Below, piece after piece: positions 35,786 through 49,032 of a stretch of DNA of 64,000 bases. Within the stretch, counting starts at the first letter, position 1, and each line of letters starts with the position of its first letter. Origin of the DNA: Bryopsis sp. KO-2023 (lineage: Eukaryota; Chlorophyta; Ulvophyceae; Bryopsidales; Bryopsidaceae); contig BSYQ01000003.1 of the NCBI GenBank assembly GCA_030272585.1, positions 8,122,001 to 8,186,000 of the forward strand, in the 5' to 3' direction. The notes below the pieces were generated by a model, which made no database searches, was not told the origin of the DNA, and was given only the letters and a program-made list of their open reading frames with translations. The position numbers were made by a program, and so were the translations under genes.

Positions 35786-36819
35786 TTCAAGCATTTTTCA
35801 CCCAAGGGGGGCCTTGACAGACAGGCGAGAAGATTGATTTTTTTTTTCTGCATTACAATATTTCTGTTTGTCTTGCCCCCCGGTTGGGTTTTCAACTTAA
35901 CGGAAGAGTTCTTGTCTTGTATTGAAGATTGATTTTTGGCGAAGCCCAGGAAAAAATGGGTTCAGAAGGAAATGTGGTTGGGGAGGGTGTTTGCAGGTTT
36001 TGCAGGCCAGCAAAATCTGTGGGGAGGTCGAACAAAAAAAAAGGGTCGAAAAAAAAAAAGCAAAAAAGCTCGTTGGAGCTGCTGTTACTTTACTGATGGG
36101 CCACGAATGGGTTGGGGTGTACACTTGGCATTTGATGTTCTTTGAGTGATTGAGATTGAAAGGGAGCGGATTCAGCATTATGAAGGAATATTATTAAGAT
36201 TAAAAAAGAACAAGAGAGAAAAGAGAGGAATTCGGTTCTGGAATTCGATTCGCTAATGGGGCCTCGAGAGTCGGATGGAAGTTTTGATATAACAAAAAAA
36301 AAAAAAAAAAAAGATGGGAGTGTATTATTGGCTCTCATAATTTTCTGAGTCTAGAGGTTGCAATTATAATTCAGTTTTAGGGGAGGCCCGGAGGTAGAGG
36401 CTGTCGATTGGTTGCGCGTCGATGGTCGATGGGTTGCGTTCATTAGTAGCCCAGCCCAGGGTGCTCTATCGGCTGAAGTTCTAATTTTGGACAAAATTGC
36501 TATTGAGAAGCGCAGAGGTGCGGGATGTCTCTGATTCAGGTATCCCGTGTTGGACCGATTCTCCGACAAGGTTGGGATGACGATTCTCTGACGTGCTGGT
36601 AGAGCCGATTTCTCTTAAAATGGGTGTTTTTATAGTCGAAAAAAAAAAAGGTGAGAAAGCAGCGTAGGCCATAGAAATTCCCCCCCTCTCTCTTTTACCA
36701 TTCTTTTGGCAAAATGACGATTCGTTCGAATGGATGGAGCGTCAGAAAGTCAGGAATACAATTTTTTTTTCAAGGGAGGGTTGGATTTTTCATGAGGGTA
36801 AAAGGCCGGCTGGCTAATG

Positions 36820-36837
36820 TTTTTTTTTTTTTTTTTT
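36820..36837. repeat. T18 homopolymer
   Basis: An uninterrupted run of T, one of several in this block. Confidence 0.9.
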
Positions 36838-38340
36838 GAGGTCAAGAGGTGGATTTAAAAGAAAAGAGTATGGAAATCGGTGGATTTAAAAGAAAAAAAG
36901 TATGGAAAATGGTAAGGGGGGGCATTGATTGAGGGGACACAAATGGGATTAAAAAAAAAAAGAATCGATATGGGTATTGCCTTGGAAGCAAACAAAAAGG
37001 GAAAAAAAGGTTGAGTTTAATTCCAGCAGGACCTTCATAAGTTCTATTCAAATACATGCAGGAAAGCCAGAGTTTGAGACTGAGATTAAAGGAATGATGG
37101 TTAGCGTTGTGAGTTATTTTTTCAGGTCATTGCCTGAAATTGAACCCACCAAGCACCTTTTTTGATCACCACCCTTGTTTTGTGGGTAGTTGGGGGCGAG
37201 TCAAAAAATGGGTTAGTAGAGAGAAAGAGCATTACTTTTATCATGAATGGTATTATGGGGCGATGTGTGTGGGTGGGTGGGTGAAAATTTTGCCAGTGGG
37301 GAGACTACGGTGAAAGTAGAAAAAAAAGAGAAAGGGTGGTAGGGAGCTTATGGAGATCTTTCTTGTCCTGTATTGGGAAATTAGTCTCAACAGCTCATTT
37401 CTGGGCGAAGGTGGGATTTTTAGATGTGGCCTTTTCATGGGCGGTGAAAATCGTAACTCGGAGGAGGCACAGACACACTAATAGATCCCAGCTGCTGGCC
37501 TCTGTGTGATTGATTATTATTTTTTCTGTATTGTGTGAGCGAGGGTACGAGTTCTGGCTGCATGATGCAGTTTTGACACGGGAAGAGTTTATTTATTCTT
37601 TCCCGTGCGTCGTGAGCCAGCTGGTTGTGGGTGAATTTGGCTGAGCTCTCTTATAGCGTGTGTTTTCGTGGAGAATCATTTTTTTTTGTTTGCTTTTTTT
37701 TGTTTCCTTCTTTTTTTTCTCTTTTTTTTGGGAGGCTGTGATGTGTTCTATCTAGAAGGGGGTATTTTCTTAATACCAATGGACAGGTGTTTTATTTGTG
37801 TTTGTTTGTGTGTGTGCGTGTGTGTTTTTTATTTTTGGAATCACCCAGCTTTCTTCCTGAATTACGAGTGTTGATTGTGGGAAGAGAGCAAAAAGGAATT
37901 TTATATATTTGAATGGGGTTTGAAAAAGGAAAAAAAACAAAAATGAAAAAGAAATTGCAGTCTCTGTTGGGATGGGATATACGTTTGATTTTCTGTGATA
38001 AGACGCGACTGGTCAGGTGCGCATGGTGTTTGATATTTCAGTCGAACTCATGATGTACATTATGGCAAGGCATCCAAAGAATTAGCCTGGTCTGGAAACG
38101 GACGGGGTTCGATAGTCTTTCTTTTTTTCTTTTTCATTTCTAAGGTTATGTGGGTGTTAAACAATGGATGAGCATTTTCAATCGGTGAGGAAAGGCTAGG
38201 GACTCGGTTTCCTGGCATTTACTCATTGATTGACTCTGTTTTTTGCTTAAAAAGAAAAAAAAAACAAAAAAAGGGATGTGGGACTCGACAGGCAGCAGTC
38301 ATGTATGATTTGGTGCATGTGTTTTTATAGTGTGAAAAAA

Positions 38341-38360
38341 AGAGAGAGAGAGAGAGAGAG
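38341..38360. repeat. (AG)10 microsatellite
   Basis: Ten AG units, directly preceded by a short A run. Confidence 0.9.
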
Positions 38361-40808
38361 GAAGAACAAGAAGATGCCCTTAATGCTTTGTTGGTTTTTT
38401 TATTTTTTTTTGATCGAATGAGAAAGGAAGAAAAAGAGAGTGGGGAAATGGAGGCATGCTTTTATTTGTCTTGCTAATTTTTTGTTCTTGTTTTTTGCAT
38501 TTTGTCTTCCATGTTGATTACTGGGTTTTGGGTTTGTTGTCGTATACTATGAAAGAAAAATCCTTCTGAGCAACCAGATAAAAAAAAGGAAAAAAAAAAA
38601 AGAAATAGGTGATGAGAAAAGAATGTGGATGTGGGTGGGAAAAGGAACCATTAAAAAAAAAGGAAAAAGAAGGTACTCCATGATTTCGAGGTTGGGAAAC
38701 AATGTGAGAGAGAAAAATATGTTGGAAAAGAAAAAAAAAAGTTTTGTGAGAAGAAGTGGGGAAATCAAACCAAAATTCAGCGGAAGAAAGGGCAACTCAG
38801 GTGTCTTATTCGTTTTTATGTCTGTCTGTCTCTTTGTTGGTTTTTTTTTGTGGGTAGCTGAGGAGGAATATGTATTAACCACGAATGCTTTTCATCCACT
38901 TTTGAATGTCGTCCAGCTTTTGTTTTTTTCGTGTCACAGTGGGAACCCATCGGGTTCACCGACAGTAGAGGAGAGTGGGGGAAGGGAAAAGGGGGAAACA
39001 AACCATAGAAAAAACGAAAAAAAATTATACGTCATGCATATTTTTACAACCTTTGGCCGGTTTTTTTTCTTTTTCCCTCTCTGTTTTTCCTTGGATTTGG
39101 TTATGTCCAATGATGTACGCTGTACACTGAAAAGTTTGGGCAAATTTTCTTTATGTGTTCGGAGTTCCAAGTGGGGGGGATAATTGCACCCTTATGTTTC
39201 CCTTGAAAAATTCGTTTTTGCATGTTTGGGGGAATGTGAGAGTTGCTCTAGCATCCATTTGGGGTTGAGAGAGAGGGATGTGTTCATTGTATTGGTTGAG
39301 GAGAATGCAAGGGATATATTATAATGGGACTCATTATTGTTACGTTCCAAATATCTCCCATGGCTAAGCGATTTGCTGTTGGGAACTTTTTTTTCTTTAT
39401 TTTTCCGTTTGGCCATGTCGAGATTTGCTTTGGCACTGGAATGTAACGAAATGGAATTGTCAGGTGAATGGCTAGGGAATGTAGTTGATTTAAAAAAAAA
39501 AAAAAAGAGAAGCTCCATATTTTTATTTTTTGTTTCTTTAAAAAAGAAAACCTTGGGGGAAAAATTGTGTGCACTAAAATCTGGTTGGAAAGCTTGGGTG
39601 CTAGATTGAGCACCACCACCTTGTAAAGAGCTAGTGGCACTTTTTTTGTAAAGCGGAGTTCTATGTTGCAGTTTCTGTGAAGGGGGCAAATTGAGATAAG
39701 TATCTGCTGAGCAAACACTGTCACAGAATGTTCCGATGATCGATAGGCAGCAGTTTGTGTTGTGTGTGAAACAAAGGCCCGAGCCATCCAATCAACTGTG
39801 GAACTCGTATTTGAATTTGTGCGCACATCCGCGATTCGATCGAAAACTCCAAACGACGCTAATTCCAGATAGGGAAAAGGGCTTATTCCTCGGATTCCGC
39901 TCAAAGAACTGGACAATCGGATTGGGATCCGTTGAATTGAAGTTCGTACTTTCGACCTAGCGGGATTCGACCCAGCGGGCCCAATTCAGCAATCAAGGGG
40001 GGATTGATTTCTGGCATTCATCCGCGGGTCGCGTGGCGGAATAAGAGCTTCGATCTTTTGCAAAGACTATCGCCCGCCAAGACACAACACAACACCAGGT
40101 GCGATGAAATAAAAAGTCGCTTCTGCGAAACCCTTTGAGACTGTGGCAAGGAAGCTCCTTCGCTGCGTTTTCTGAAATCCATTGCAGCGACGACTCTGTT
40201 CTGATCTGATCGACGTTCCCAAGTGGCGAGATGGAACTTCCGTTCCGCCCGACGTGAACAAAACAAAGAAACGAACAGGAACACCGAATGTCCAACCCTG
40301 GAGATGAACATTCTGGGCCAACAAGTGTTTTTCGCATCAACAGGCTTTCGGCAATATTATTACGCGGTCAAAGTTTCGAAGCTGCACAGGCTTCAACACA
40401 TGTTCAAGCACACTTCTCCTCGATTTTAGCGAGTCCCACAAGTGCCAGAAATCCCAGTCTCTCCAGCGGCGGAAGTGAGTTGTCTTGGAAATAGATTCGA
40501 TGCAGTAGTCAATAAATCAAACACCAGACACACCCAGTGTGTTGACGATTCTGCATCCACAGGCACGAATCCAAAGTGCTTATGGAATCAGAAACTTTAC
40601 AACTTCTAACGAACAAAGCAACATGGAACGGCCCAGGATGGGACATCAAATCAATTACTCGTTCAACACACGCCCGAACACGTCCATGTGCATGTGGATT
40701 GTGCATGCCTTGCACAGAGAGTTCTTGGGCTGACTGCAGCGCTGCAAAAACGACTGTGCAGGTTGATCTTCGTTCCCAGAGTCCGTGCTCCAGCGGCCAG
40801 AGCGGAAG

Positions 40809-43800
40809 ATGACCGACGTCGTCAAAGTTTGCCCAGCAGCCGCTTGGCGGGTAAGTCGCGACGGCCTGCCTCTGACGTCTGCGAGACCAGGCGCCAGGCA
40901 AAGTATTGGGTGGATCTACAGCGACGCACAGGGATTCCAGATATCGATAAAGAGCTTCGTTGAGTGAACTCACCAACGGGAATTAGATCCTTGTTGAGGC
41001 TCCATTCCTGCGCGCTGTTCTGGGATCTTCCGCTATGGAGTATCGTGCGAGACGTCACCTTGGAAAACAACTCATTCATAGACCCCCCAAATAGTGTCGC
41101 TTTCCCTCGAACGTGTGTACGTCGGCAGCATCAGGAGATCTGATATTTTTTGGTGGTCCTCACCACAGAAAGCGCCGTTCGTCGGGGACCCCAGCGAAGA
41201 CTTTGATCCAACCGCAGATGATTTCGACACCCAGGCATATGGGGAGGAGGTCGTGAAAAAAAACGTTGCGAGCATTGTGTTTGTGGCGGTGATATCGGCT
41301 TTCCTTCTGTTCTTCCTCCTGTGGTGAGCTCCCTTTCCTTCTCTTTTGATGTTGCGACTAATCCGAGTTTTCCGACCAATCCGTGCATCCATCAATCCGA
41401 ATATCTTGGTTTTTTACATCGGATTTTACTCGTTAGAGCATCTCATCACGATGGATCCATCAATCGGCCGCATCTGAAGGTGTAAACGATTGCACGCATG
41501 TCATCCTAGTGTTAGTTGAACATTGCATGTCCAAACACTCAGGTGAATTTTAGCTGAGCCAGGACACGCGCCAACAGTTGCAAACTGTATCCCAACTCAA
41601 CCCCTATTTCCATATCATTTCTTCTTGTTCTAACTCGAACCAATGCACTGTTTTCAGGAGATTTACCCGATCCATGTGCATTCTTTGTTGTTGCAAGGGA
41701 AGCTGTGACAAGAAGAGAGAGAAAAATGCAAACGTTTTGTGGACCAAAAAAGCATTTGTTGTGTCGGTAAGATGTCGAGGGAGCAGAACAAAAATTGAAT
41801 GCTCACAGATAGTTTCATCCTCCCGCTCGCACACAAGTCTCATGGCTGTAGAAAGAGATGGCATACAATGGCTAACCATCATACTTCGTGCTTTTCTGTG
41901 GATAGGCTCACTGGTTCTTATATAATATTCGATGTAGGGACAATCCAACCAACATTTATTATTTACCAATGCCAGGGTTGTTCATGGACTTGCTGAGATT
42001 AGTCTCCATGTGTGGGGTATCACTTGAACATTCCTACATCACCAAGTATATGTTGGACAGAGCAAACTAGCTTTTCACGGAAGTGATACACTCTCTTTTT
42101 GTCTGTGCAGATCCTTCTTGTGGCAGTTGGGCTAGCATTGATTGGTCTGACAGGCTATGGCATGTATAATCTCGATGTGAATGTCACAAAGGATGGCTGG
42201 CATGTGATCGATTCAACAAGGGTGAGCCATTGGCATGATAGTGTCAGGATTGCTGTGCATTGTTTCAAACTTTTCCGTCCATAGAGAAAGGCAACATAAT
42301 GCCATCCCTCTAGAGGAGAGGAAAACCAATAATCCTTTATATTAGGCAACATTCCAAAACCCTAAATGAAGCATGCAATGTGATAGTGAGCATCTGGCTA
42401 TGATTTGCAGGACAAAATGACAGAGATTTTGGATTTCGCTGATCACATGTTGGATGAGCTTGGAGGTGTTGTTGGTGTCTTGGACAAGTTGGAGGTTCTA
42501 GTCGAAAGAGATATCAATGCCACAGCTATTGGAGAGGACTTGGATGTAAGCGGTTTTCACAAACTCAGGGAACCTTCTTTACCTTGTTTACTTCAGCTTC
42601 TCCAGCACCTTCCCCCAAACACACACATGAAAAAAAACATTTGATGTACTGCAACGAATAGTGTGAATTAGTTTCCCATTACTTTTCAATGTGGTTAAGT
42701 GAGGTTGGAAAAATCCTGTGGCGCAGCCACTGTGCAAATAGTGATCTTGCAGACTCTTTCACTTGTGATTAATTTTCAAAGTTCCGAGCTGAAATCTGTC
42801 ACTGCTTCTTATGAGTGCTCTTCTTACAAGCGGTTTGCATTGAAAATTCCTGGCCTGCTTAGCGAAAGAAAATTGCTTACAGAAAAAGGTTGTTTGTTTG
42901 CCTGGCAGTGTATAGATGACGTGATGACAAATGGATTGCCAGATTTTAGTGCATTGCAAACTAAATTGAATGGATTAGACACCAGTCTGGCCACGACACT
43001 CCCTGGTGATATCACAGTTTTCAAAACTGGCCTGGTAGACTTAAAAACGAATACCCTGGATCCAATGACAGTCCCCGTCGATGCCATTTCGTCCGCAAAA
43101 GCGTCAATTACCACTCTCCAGACTGACATGGGAGACTACAATGATGCTCTGAATGCTCTCCCAGCGTGAGTAGGTTTTCGCTTGAAATGCAATGCGGAAA
43201 AGACATAGCTGTAGGTCACACATCTGTGGAAATGTATAGTTGTTTTCAGATGACCAGGAAAACAAGAAAAGGATCAGCAGACAAAGCAAGACGGAAAAAC
43301 GGCTTCCAAAATTTAAAAAAAGTGCAGATTATGCTTCTCTCTAATTTTGATGGGCGTTTTGTGCCACATGTATTTTTTCTTTGTATATGTTGAGAATTTG
43401 GTGAGTATTGGTAGAGAACCGCCAAAATTGAAAATGAAAAAAAATGAAAAAACAAATAAAAACAAATTTAATCGTTTAAAATGAAGGATTACTGATATAC
43501 AGTTCTGAAATTGTTTTGCAGATCTCACAGTGCTGCGGCAGACATTGCAGTGGGAAACCTTCAAACCGCTCACAACAACTTGGGCGATTTGAACCCACAC
43601 ATCACCAAATTACAAGCCTTATCCACGGGCCTCCAGAGCTTTGCAGACGATGTCAGCACAACCCCCATAGATGATGTGGATAGTGCAATCACCAGCATCA
43701 CAGCCACGTTGAATTCCATGTCCACAGACTTGACAGATGTGGCGGGGGATGTGAGGACATTGTCCACAAGTTTCGATGACATGAACCCTTGCTTCAATTC

Positions 43801-46800
43801 ATTGATGGACAGGATGACTGTTATCAATAGAACCATCATTGGGTGGGTAGTATGATAAATCCCTTGCTTGGGTATAAAAGCAGTATGTGTGGGGTTCCAT
43901 CTTGGAAAGAGAAAACGCAGACGCGTATTTGATTGTTTCTGATTGTTGCTAGTCATGATGCAAAAATCAAATCATTGCAGAATAAGTACTATTGTGTATT
44001 TCATGTTATGTCTCTCTCTTTTTCAGGCTTCCCGAAGCTGTCAACACTGCTGTGCTTCAGCTGGCTGATGTCACAAACGCAATAGATGATGTCAACTCTG
44101 ATCCAACTTTGGCGGAGCTTGCTGATGAATTGGATGGGCTGGTGGACTCATTAGAGTTACCTGGTGACACTGGAAGCTTTTCCTCAGACCTCTCGGCAGC
44201 CAAGACAAATATCGAATCGGTTCAATCCCAGTCAGCAGCAATGAGAACCGAAGTGGACAATATTGTGACTCAATTGCAAGATGTGAATTCTGGACTGGGT
44301 GCGGTCAAATCCCAATTGGATTCCTACCCAAATCCCGGGACATCGGGGGCTTACACTGCATTGCTGGCTGTGACTAATCCGATGAAGCCCAAAGTGCAGA
44401 ATGCAGTAAATGGTTTGAATGATGTGACCACAAACAATGCTGCAACATTCACAGCTGTGGATACTCTGGAGAGCACTTTGCCAACAATCACATCCAATCT
44501 CGAGGTGAGTGACTTGGGATGTGGAGCATCATAAACTACATTTGATTCGCTTCTGGTGGCAACTCGGTAACCCTATAAACGTTATTCATTTTAAGTGACA
44601 AAAATGCAGTCGTCAATTGTAGTACTTTATTGTGTGCACCTTGATTGGTGAAATTTAGGGTGAACTGAAACCCAGTGGGAACCGAAAGCACAACTTCTAA
44701 TATTCAAAACTCTTTTGGATAAGAAATCAGGCCCTTGTTTGTAATTTCCCATACAGACTCAGAAAGGATCTCTGGACAGTTTTGATGCTGAGCTTGCAGC
44801 AGCCCCTGACTTGGGTGCTATTGTCTCGAGCCTCGATTCGGTCGTGACCACTTTTGATGACCTGCCATCAGATGTTTTGGAGGAGCCCAAAACCCTGATC
44901 ACAGAGATTGACACTCAATTCGGTGGCATTATTGGCAACGTGACAGAATCGACGCAATCGTCTCTGGATGAAGTTGGCACCCAGATTGCCGATACAAGGA
45001 AGGACGTTCTGAGCGAGTTTGAAACTTTGAAGGACGACTATGAGGAGGATTCTGAAAAATACAACAAGCAAGTGTATCAGGTGAAATTGCATCAAATAGA
45101 CCTCCCCTCCCCTCTCTTCCAAGAATCGTTCAAAATAGAAAATGAAAATATGTGGATAGGCAAAGAAACATATTTAAAGAAACCGCAAGGATATCATTGA
45201 TTGTACTTGTAGCATGGCGTGCTGACTGGATTCTGTGTTTATTCTTGCCATCCACAGTCGACCTTGGTGCTGTACGTTTTGAGCATGTTTTTCTCCGTGG
45301 GTCTCGTCGTTTTTGTGGTCATGCACTTCCAGTTCGGAGTCGGCTTGACAATCTTCCTTCTGTTGATCGTCCTTTTCTTCTACTTCCTTATTGCCACCGT
45401 GCTGGGAACCGTTCTGATTATGGCCAATGATGGCTGCCACAACCTGGAGAGAATGGCATTGGAACAGGTAAGCTGTGGCTGCACCCCCACACACTGTTCT
45501 CTGAAGAGAAAAATCCAAAATGATGGTTTCTTCAATGGTGCCTTCTCCTTTCTTTTGGGGGAGAATTTTGTACGATATGATGGTGAAGAAACTTTTTTGG
45601 AAACAAACCTGGGGGATGGAGAGCAAGTTAAGATTTTATTGTGTGCAGTTGCAGTATGAGTCAGTAACAACAGAAAGTCTATGCAATGGCTATCTTTTCC
45701 CTAGTGAGCCCTAAGGATGGTTTTCGCATAAAATCTCGCTTGTGGTGGACAGGTTGATGAGAAAATGGTGCCTCTGGCTCGATACTATCTTTTTGATGAG
45801 GGTGGTCCTTTGAGACAAATCCTGAATGACACTGGAACGGTCGATTTGGACACGGTACTTGATCAAGCAACAGAAGTGAAGGATGAATTTGTTGACCAGA
45901 TCCGGAATGATTACGAGACAAAAGAAAAGGTGAGGTTCTGTAGTTGCTTCTGTTGAAAAACCTGGAAAAAAAAACTGCTGTTGGAGTTGGGTTGGGAATA
46001 ACGTTTTGTTGTAAACTGATAATGAACAGGAGATATGTTGTTTATCAAGACTGGGACACTCATCGGGTAGACAAGGTTGATGAGATTTTGTTATCAAACA
46101 AGTTTCCAACCATAATTTCAGGCAATGTACTGGCTTTTCAATGATAAGTGTGTCCTGCATCCTCACCCACAATGGCAGACTTTCTTTTCTGTCCATTGAC
46201 GACATCTGACATATCAACAGCAAACGATTGAAATTTGGGTGTGTGCTTTGTTTGCAGCTCAATAACATTATGGATGAGATGTCGAACGTTACTGACACAC
46301 TCGTGGTCCTAGTGGATCAGCTCGAGGGAAAAGTTAGTTACGATAGCATCAACCCCCTGTATGTCCTGACCAAAGAGTACTTCTGCTGCAAACTGCCCGA
46401 CGTGATGCATCAAATCTGGAGAGACTTGACATACATAGGTATTGCTTCAGATCCGGTTTGGTCAACCGAATGCTGGTTTTTCCATAAAATCTATGACGAA
46501 TTGATGTCAGTCATGAAACTACCAGAAGTTCTCAAAGTGAAAGGATCTGAAGTATCAGAGCAGCACCTCCCGCTGAACCACCAGATTCACCCTGAACCAG
46601 CGCATTCTTTGTATCTTTTTAGTTACTCAAAAAGTACTGAGAAGAATCTTAGTTTTGCCAAGGATGATGAGGTCTTTTGAATTTTGCTTGCAGGTGTGCT
46701 GGGATTGGTGCTTTTATTTTTTGGATTCATCGGGCTCCATTTCTTGGATATGATGCCGAGGGTGGATTGCTGCGGATGTACTTGCCGACGAAAACCATCG

Positions 46801-46917
46801 GCCAGTAGCTACGGCAAAATACCTAACCCAACTTCCACCCCTACAAAAGCGTCAACCTCTGCCCCATTGATCCCAGACACACCTACCCGGGGTCAAATCG
46901 ATACCACCCTGGTTTGA
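40809..46917 (+). CDS. Prominin-like pentaspan membrane protein
   Basis: Predicted plasma-membrane protein with five transmembrane segments in the prominin arrangement, about 910 residues in 13 exons (40809-40850, 41169-41323, then about 41659-41767, 42110-42220, 42410-42545, 42908-43167, 43522-43840, 44027-44502, 44757-45079, 45258-45468, 45753-45928, 46258-46440, 46694-46917). TM1 is NVASIVFVAVISAFLLFFLLW; a cytosolic Cys motif CILCCCKGSC follows; TM2 is ILLVAVGLALIGLTGYGM. A roughly 600-residue luminal loop of helical, Asp/Thr/Leu-rich repeats with NxS/T sites follows. TM3 and TM4 (about 45258-45430) are joined by a short loop, a second loop has EYFCC, and TM5 is GVLGLVLLFFGFIGLHFL, then a Cys-rich and Pro/Thr/Ser-rich tail. 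Animal prominins organise cholesterol-rich protrusions; the role in algae is unknown. No cleavable signal peptide precedes TM1. Confidence 0.75.
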
Positions 46918-47248
46918 GAAGGTTGGATTTTTTTTCTAAGGAATGAGATACAGGAACGTGGGCTCGTTTTTTTAGCCCCTTAAATATTCTTTTTCGTTTT
47001 TTTTATTTTGATAGTGGGTAGAGAAATGCCAAAGAAAAGCAATCATGAGCTCTCTGGGTGGGGCAACAGTCAAGGCAAAGTCGGGGGGTAGTGGACTGTA
47101 TGGTCTGTGCCACCTTGTTCTACTTTTAATTCTCTTTTTTTTTTGCGACAACCATTCGACACCATTCTTAAACATGATTCCAGCCAAGCTTGAGTGAGGC
47201 CCGCCAAGATTATTGACTAACACATTGTCTCCCTCATCGTAGCATTAG

Positions 47249-48780
47249 TCATGTTTCTGCTGTTCCATCCACAGGTGTCTTTGCTTTGGACCGAATCAGT
47301 TTCGGTAGTTCTTGCATGAAAATCTGAAGGAAGGCTTTATGAGTGACAGTTGGCTGGTTGGTTTTGTGAGCATCTTTGGCTCGTAAGGCTGCCCCCGACA
47401 GGACCTTCTTTGTCCTGTCTGCAGTATTGGTTGCTTTTTCATGGAAAATTCTCTGGATTTGACCTTGATCCTGCTTGCTGAACCCCAAGGTAGTCGTGAG
47501 CAAATCCTGATCAACCATTAGAAAGGAGCTGTTTCGTTCAAGAAAATTCCTACTCAAAACTTGTTTCCACCAGAACAAGCCCAGAATTAGTGAGTTTAGC
47601 CCATATGTTGCCTGTGTTCAAATCGTCCAAAATTTTGCACTCCAACAAATGTGGTGATTTTGAAACATATGTTTCTCAAAACCTAGAAGATGACCGGGCC
47701 TACCTGCAATTCATCCAGCGTCATTCTGCCTTCCATTTTCGCGAATTCATCGAAAAGGTCGCACAGTGGGTTTTCATCCTCGACCCCATTGGCTTCCTCC
47801 ATTCTGATCAGTTTTCTAATGAACCTATCCCAGCCGGCAACCCATGGAGCTTTATCTGGCAACGGTTTGTAGAGAACATCCCGGGTTGCCCACTCAGGGG
47901 GGCCGTAGGTGTCTAAGTCTTCTCCAGATTCCACCCAATAACTGAATGTCTGTTGGAGGCGCAGTAGTTCCTGGAGAAAGAAAGCACTTTCGATAAGAAA
48001 CTGAACTCTGGTCATTGGAGATTTGGCTTGTTAGATAATAAAGAAGCGAGCAACATGAACCATACCTGTTTCTTGCCTTGTCTGGAACGAACATCCAGCC
48101 TTTCCCCATGACTCATGTTCTTCATATCCTCTGGGGTTTTTCCCAGGAGCTCGAATCCGTCCCCTCCAATGAAGTCGAACTCCAGAAGGGGAGCTGAATT
48201 TTCTGTCGTCAGGAGTGCCCACATGTTTGAATTTTCCTGCACCTGCATTTTTCACTCCATCAAACCAACTTCAATTCATTGCGAGTCAGAAATAGTTTTT
48301 GCATTATTGTGCAAAACTGGCTGGATGACTGTTCTCTTGTTGAATTCCAACTTTACGTGGTGCCTTCAGTGGAGTGGAGTGTTGTTGCCACCACCACCCA
48401 AACAGCAAAACCCAATTGGATAGTCGTTTGTTGTGTCTTCCCCACAATGTAGTTTTTTCCACAAGCACCTGTTTCTTTTTGCCCATCAGCTTGAAATTCC
48501 AAAAGTTGGGAAGTTCAGTTTCTTGTTGTGCATATTGAACCAGTTTCTTGGCTGTTTCCTCGTGAGTGGAATTAGTAAAGTCCAGCACGAAGTGAATGCT
48601 GGCATGCTTCAGATCGAAGATGTTGTCCGGTCCAAGTCGATTCATTAGGCAAGCCTGCTCCAAGCAATTCATCTCATACATGGCCTGCCACCAGTTCTCT
48701 TTGTCCACAGTCCTTCTGAAGAGAATGACAGCCACTTCCACGCGATCAGGGCTTGCCTGTCCAACACACACAGAAGTCAC
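47249..48780 (-). CDS. Unrecognised multi-exon protein
   Basis: I cannot name the family. Exons, read leftwards: about 48764-48476 (SPDRVEVAVILFRRTVDKEN, later IHFVLDFTNSTHEETAKKLV), about 48242-48068 (NMWALLTTENSAPLLEFDFI), about 47971-47705 (LQQTFSYWVESGEDLDTYGP, later WDRFIRKLIRMEEANGVEDE), and about 47560-47249 (FLMVDQDLLTTTLGFSKQDQ, ending KTPVDGTAET). It is globular in composition, without membrane segments or long low-complexity parts, which argues for a folded soluble protein. The 5' end is incomplete: the first exon listed has an acceptor just after GTCGGACAG-like sequence at about 48765, so a short first exon must lie between it and the divergent ENH1 gene. The 3' end converges with the prominin-like gene. 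Confidence 0.55.
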
Positions 48781-49032
48781 TCAAAGTGAACTGGGGAGGA
48801 AATCAAATTACCAACCACCACACCCAACCAAAAGTCAGTGCAGAAGGAGCGATTTCCGAATTCGAATTTTCGTGCAGCCCGAAATCAAGAAGCCAACTGT
48901 CCAGTCATCACACAGACGGCTGTCGCAAATGCCCGGCGGACGGACGTTGGCTTTGTTGCGTGAGGTCGCGCGTGGAGAGCAGAACCCCCCCTGGCGACAA
49001 CGCGACGATCGTTTCTTATTGAGGGCACCAAG
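48781..49032. promoter_or_regulatory. Short divergent promoter region
   Basis: About 250 bp between the leftward gene and the ENH1 start; GC-rich, and it should also hold the missing first exon of the leftward gene. Confidence 0.45.

Larger units (their letters stand above)
35786..40808. other. 5-kb gene-free, homopolymer-rich block
   Basis: The longest gene-free stretch in the window. To about 39.6 kb it is AT-rich with many A or T runs (for example A-run 36294-36312, T-run 36820-36837) and a GA dinucleotide run at 38341-38360. From about 39.7 kb it becomes GC-richer, without a recognisable protein, and probably ends as promoter and 5' UTR of the prominin-like gene. No transposon ends were found. 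Confidence 0.55.

Noticed and set aside
34895-35794. 299-codon minus-strand open frame rich in His and Arg
   Set aside because: Shadow of the Pro/Met/Gln-rich tail of the CCCH-finger gene, whose six exons join in frame.
39284-40340. Overlapping minus-strand open frames before the prominin-like gene
   Set aside because: They are low-complexity or without any domain, and I see no convincing splice pattern.
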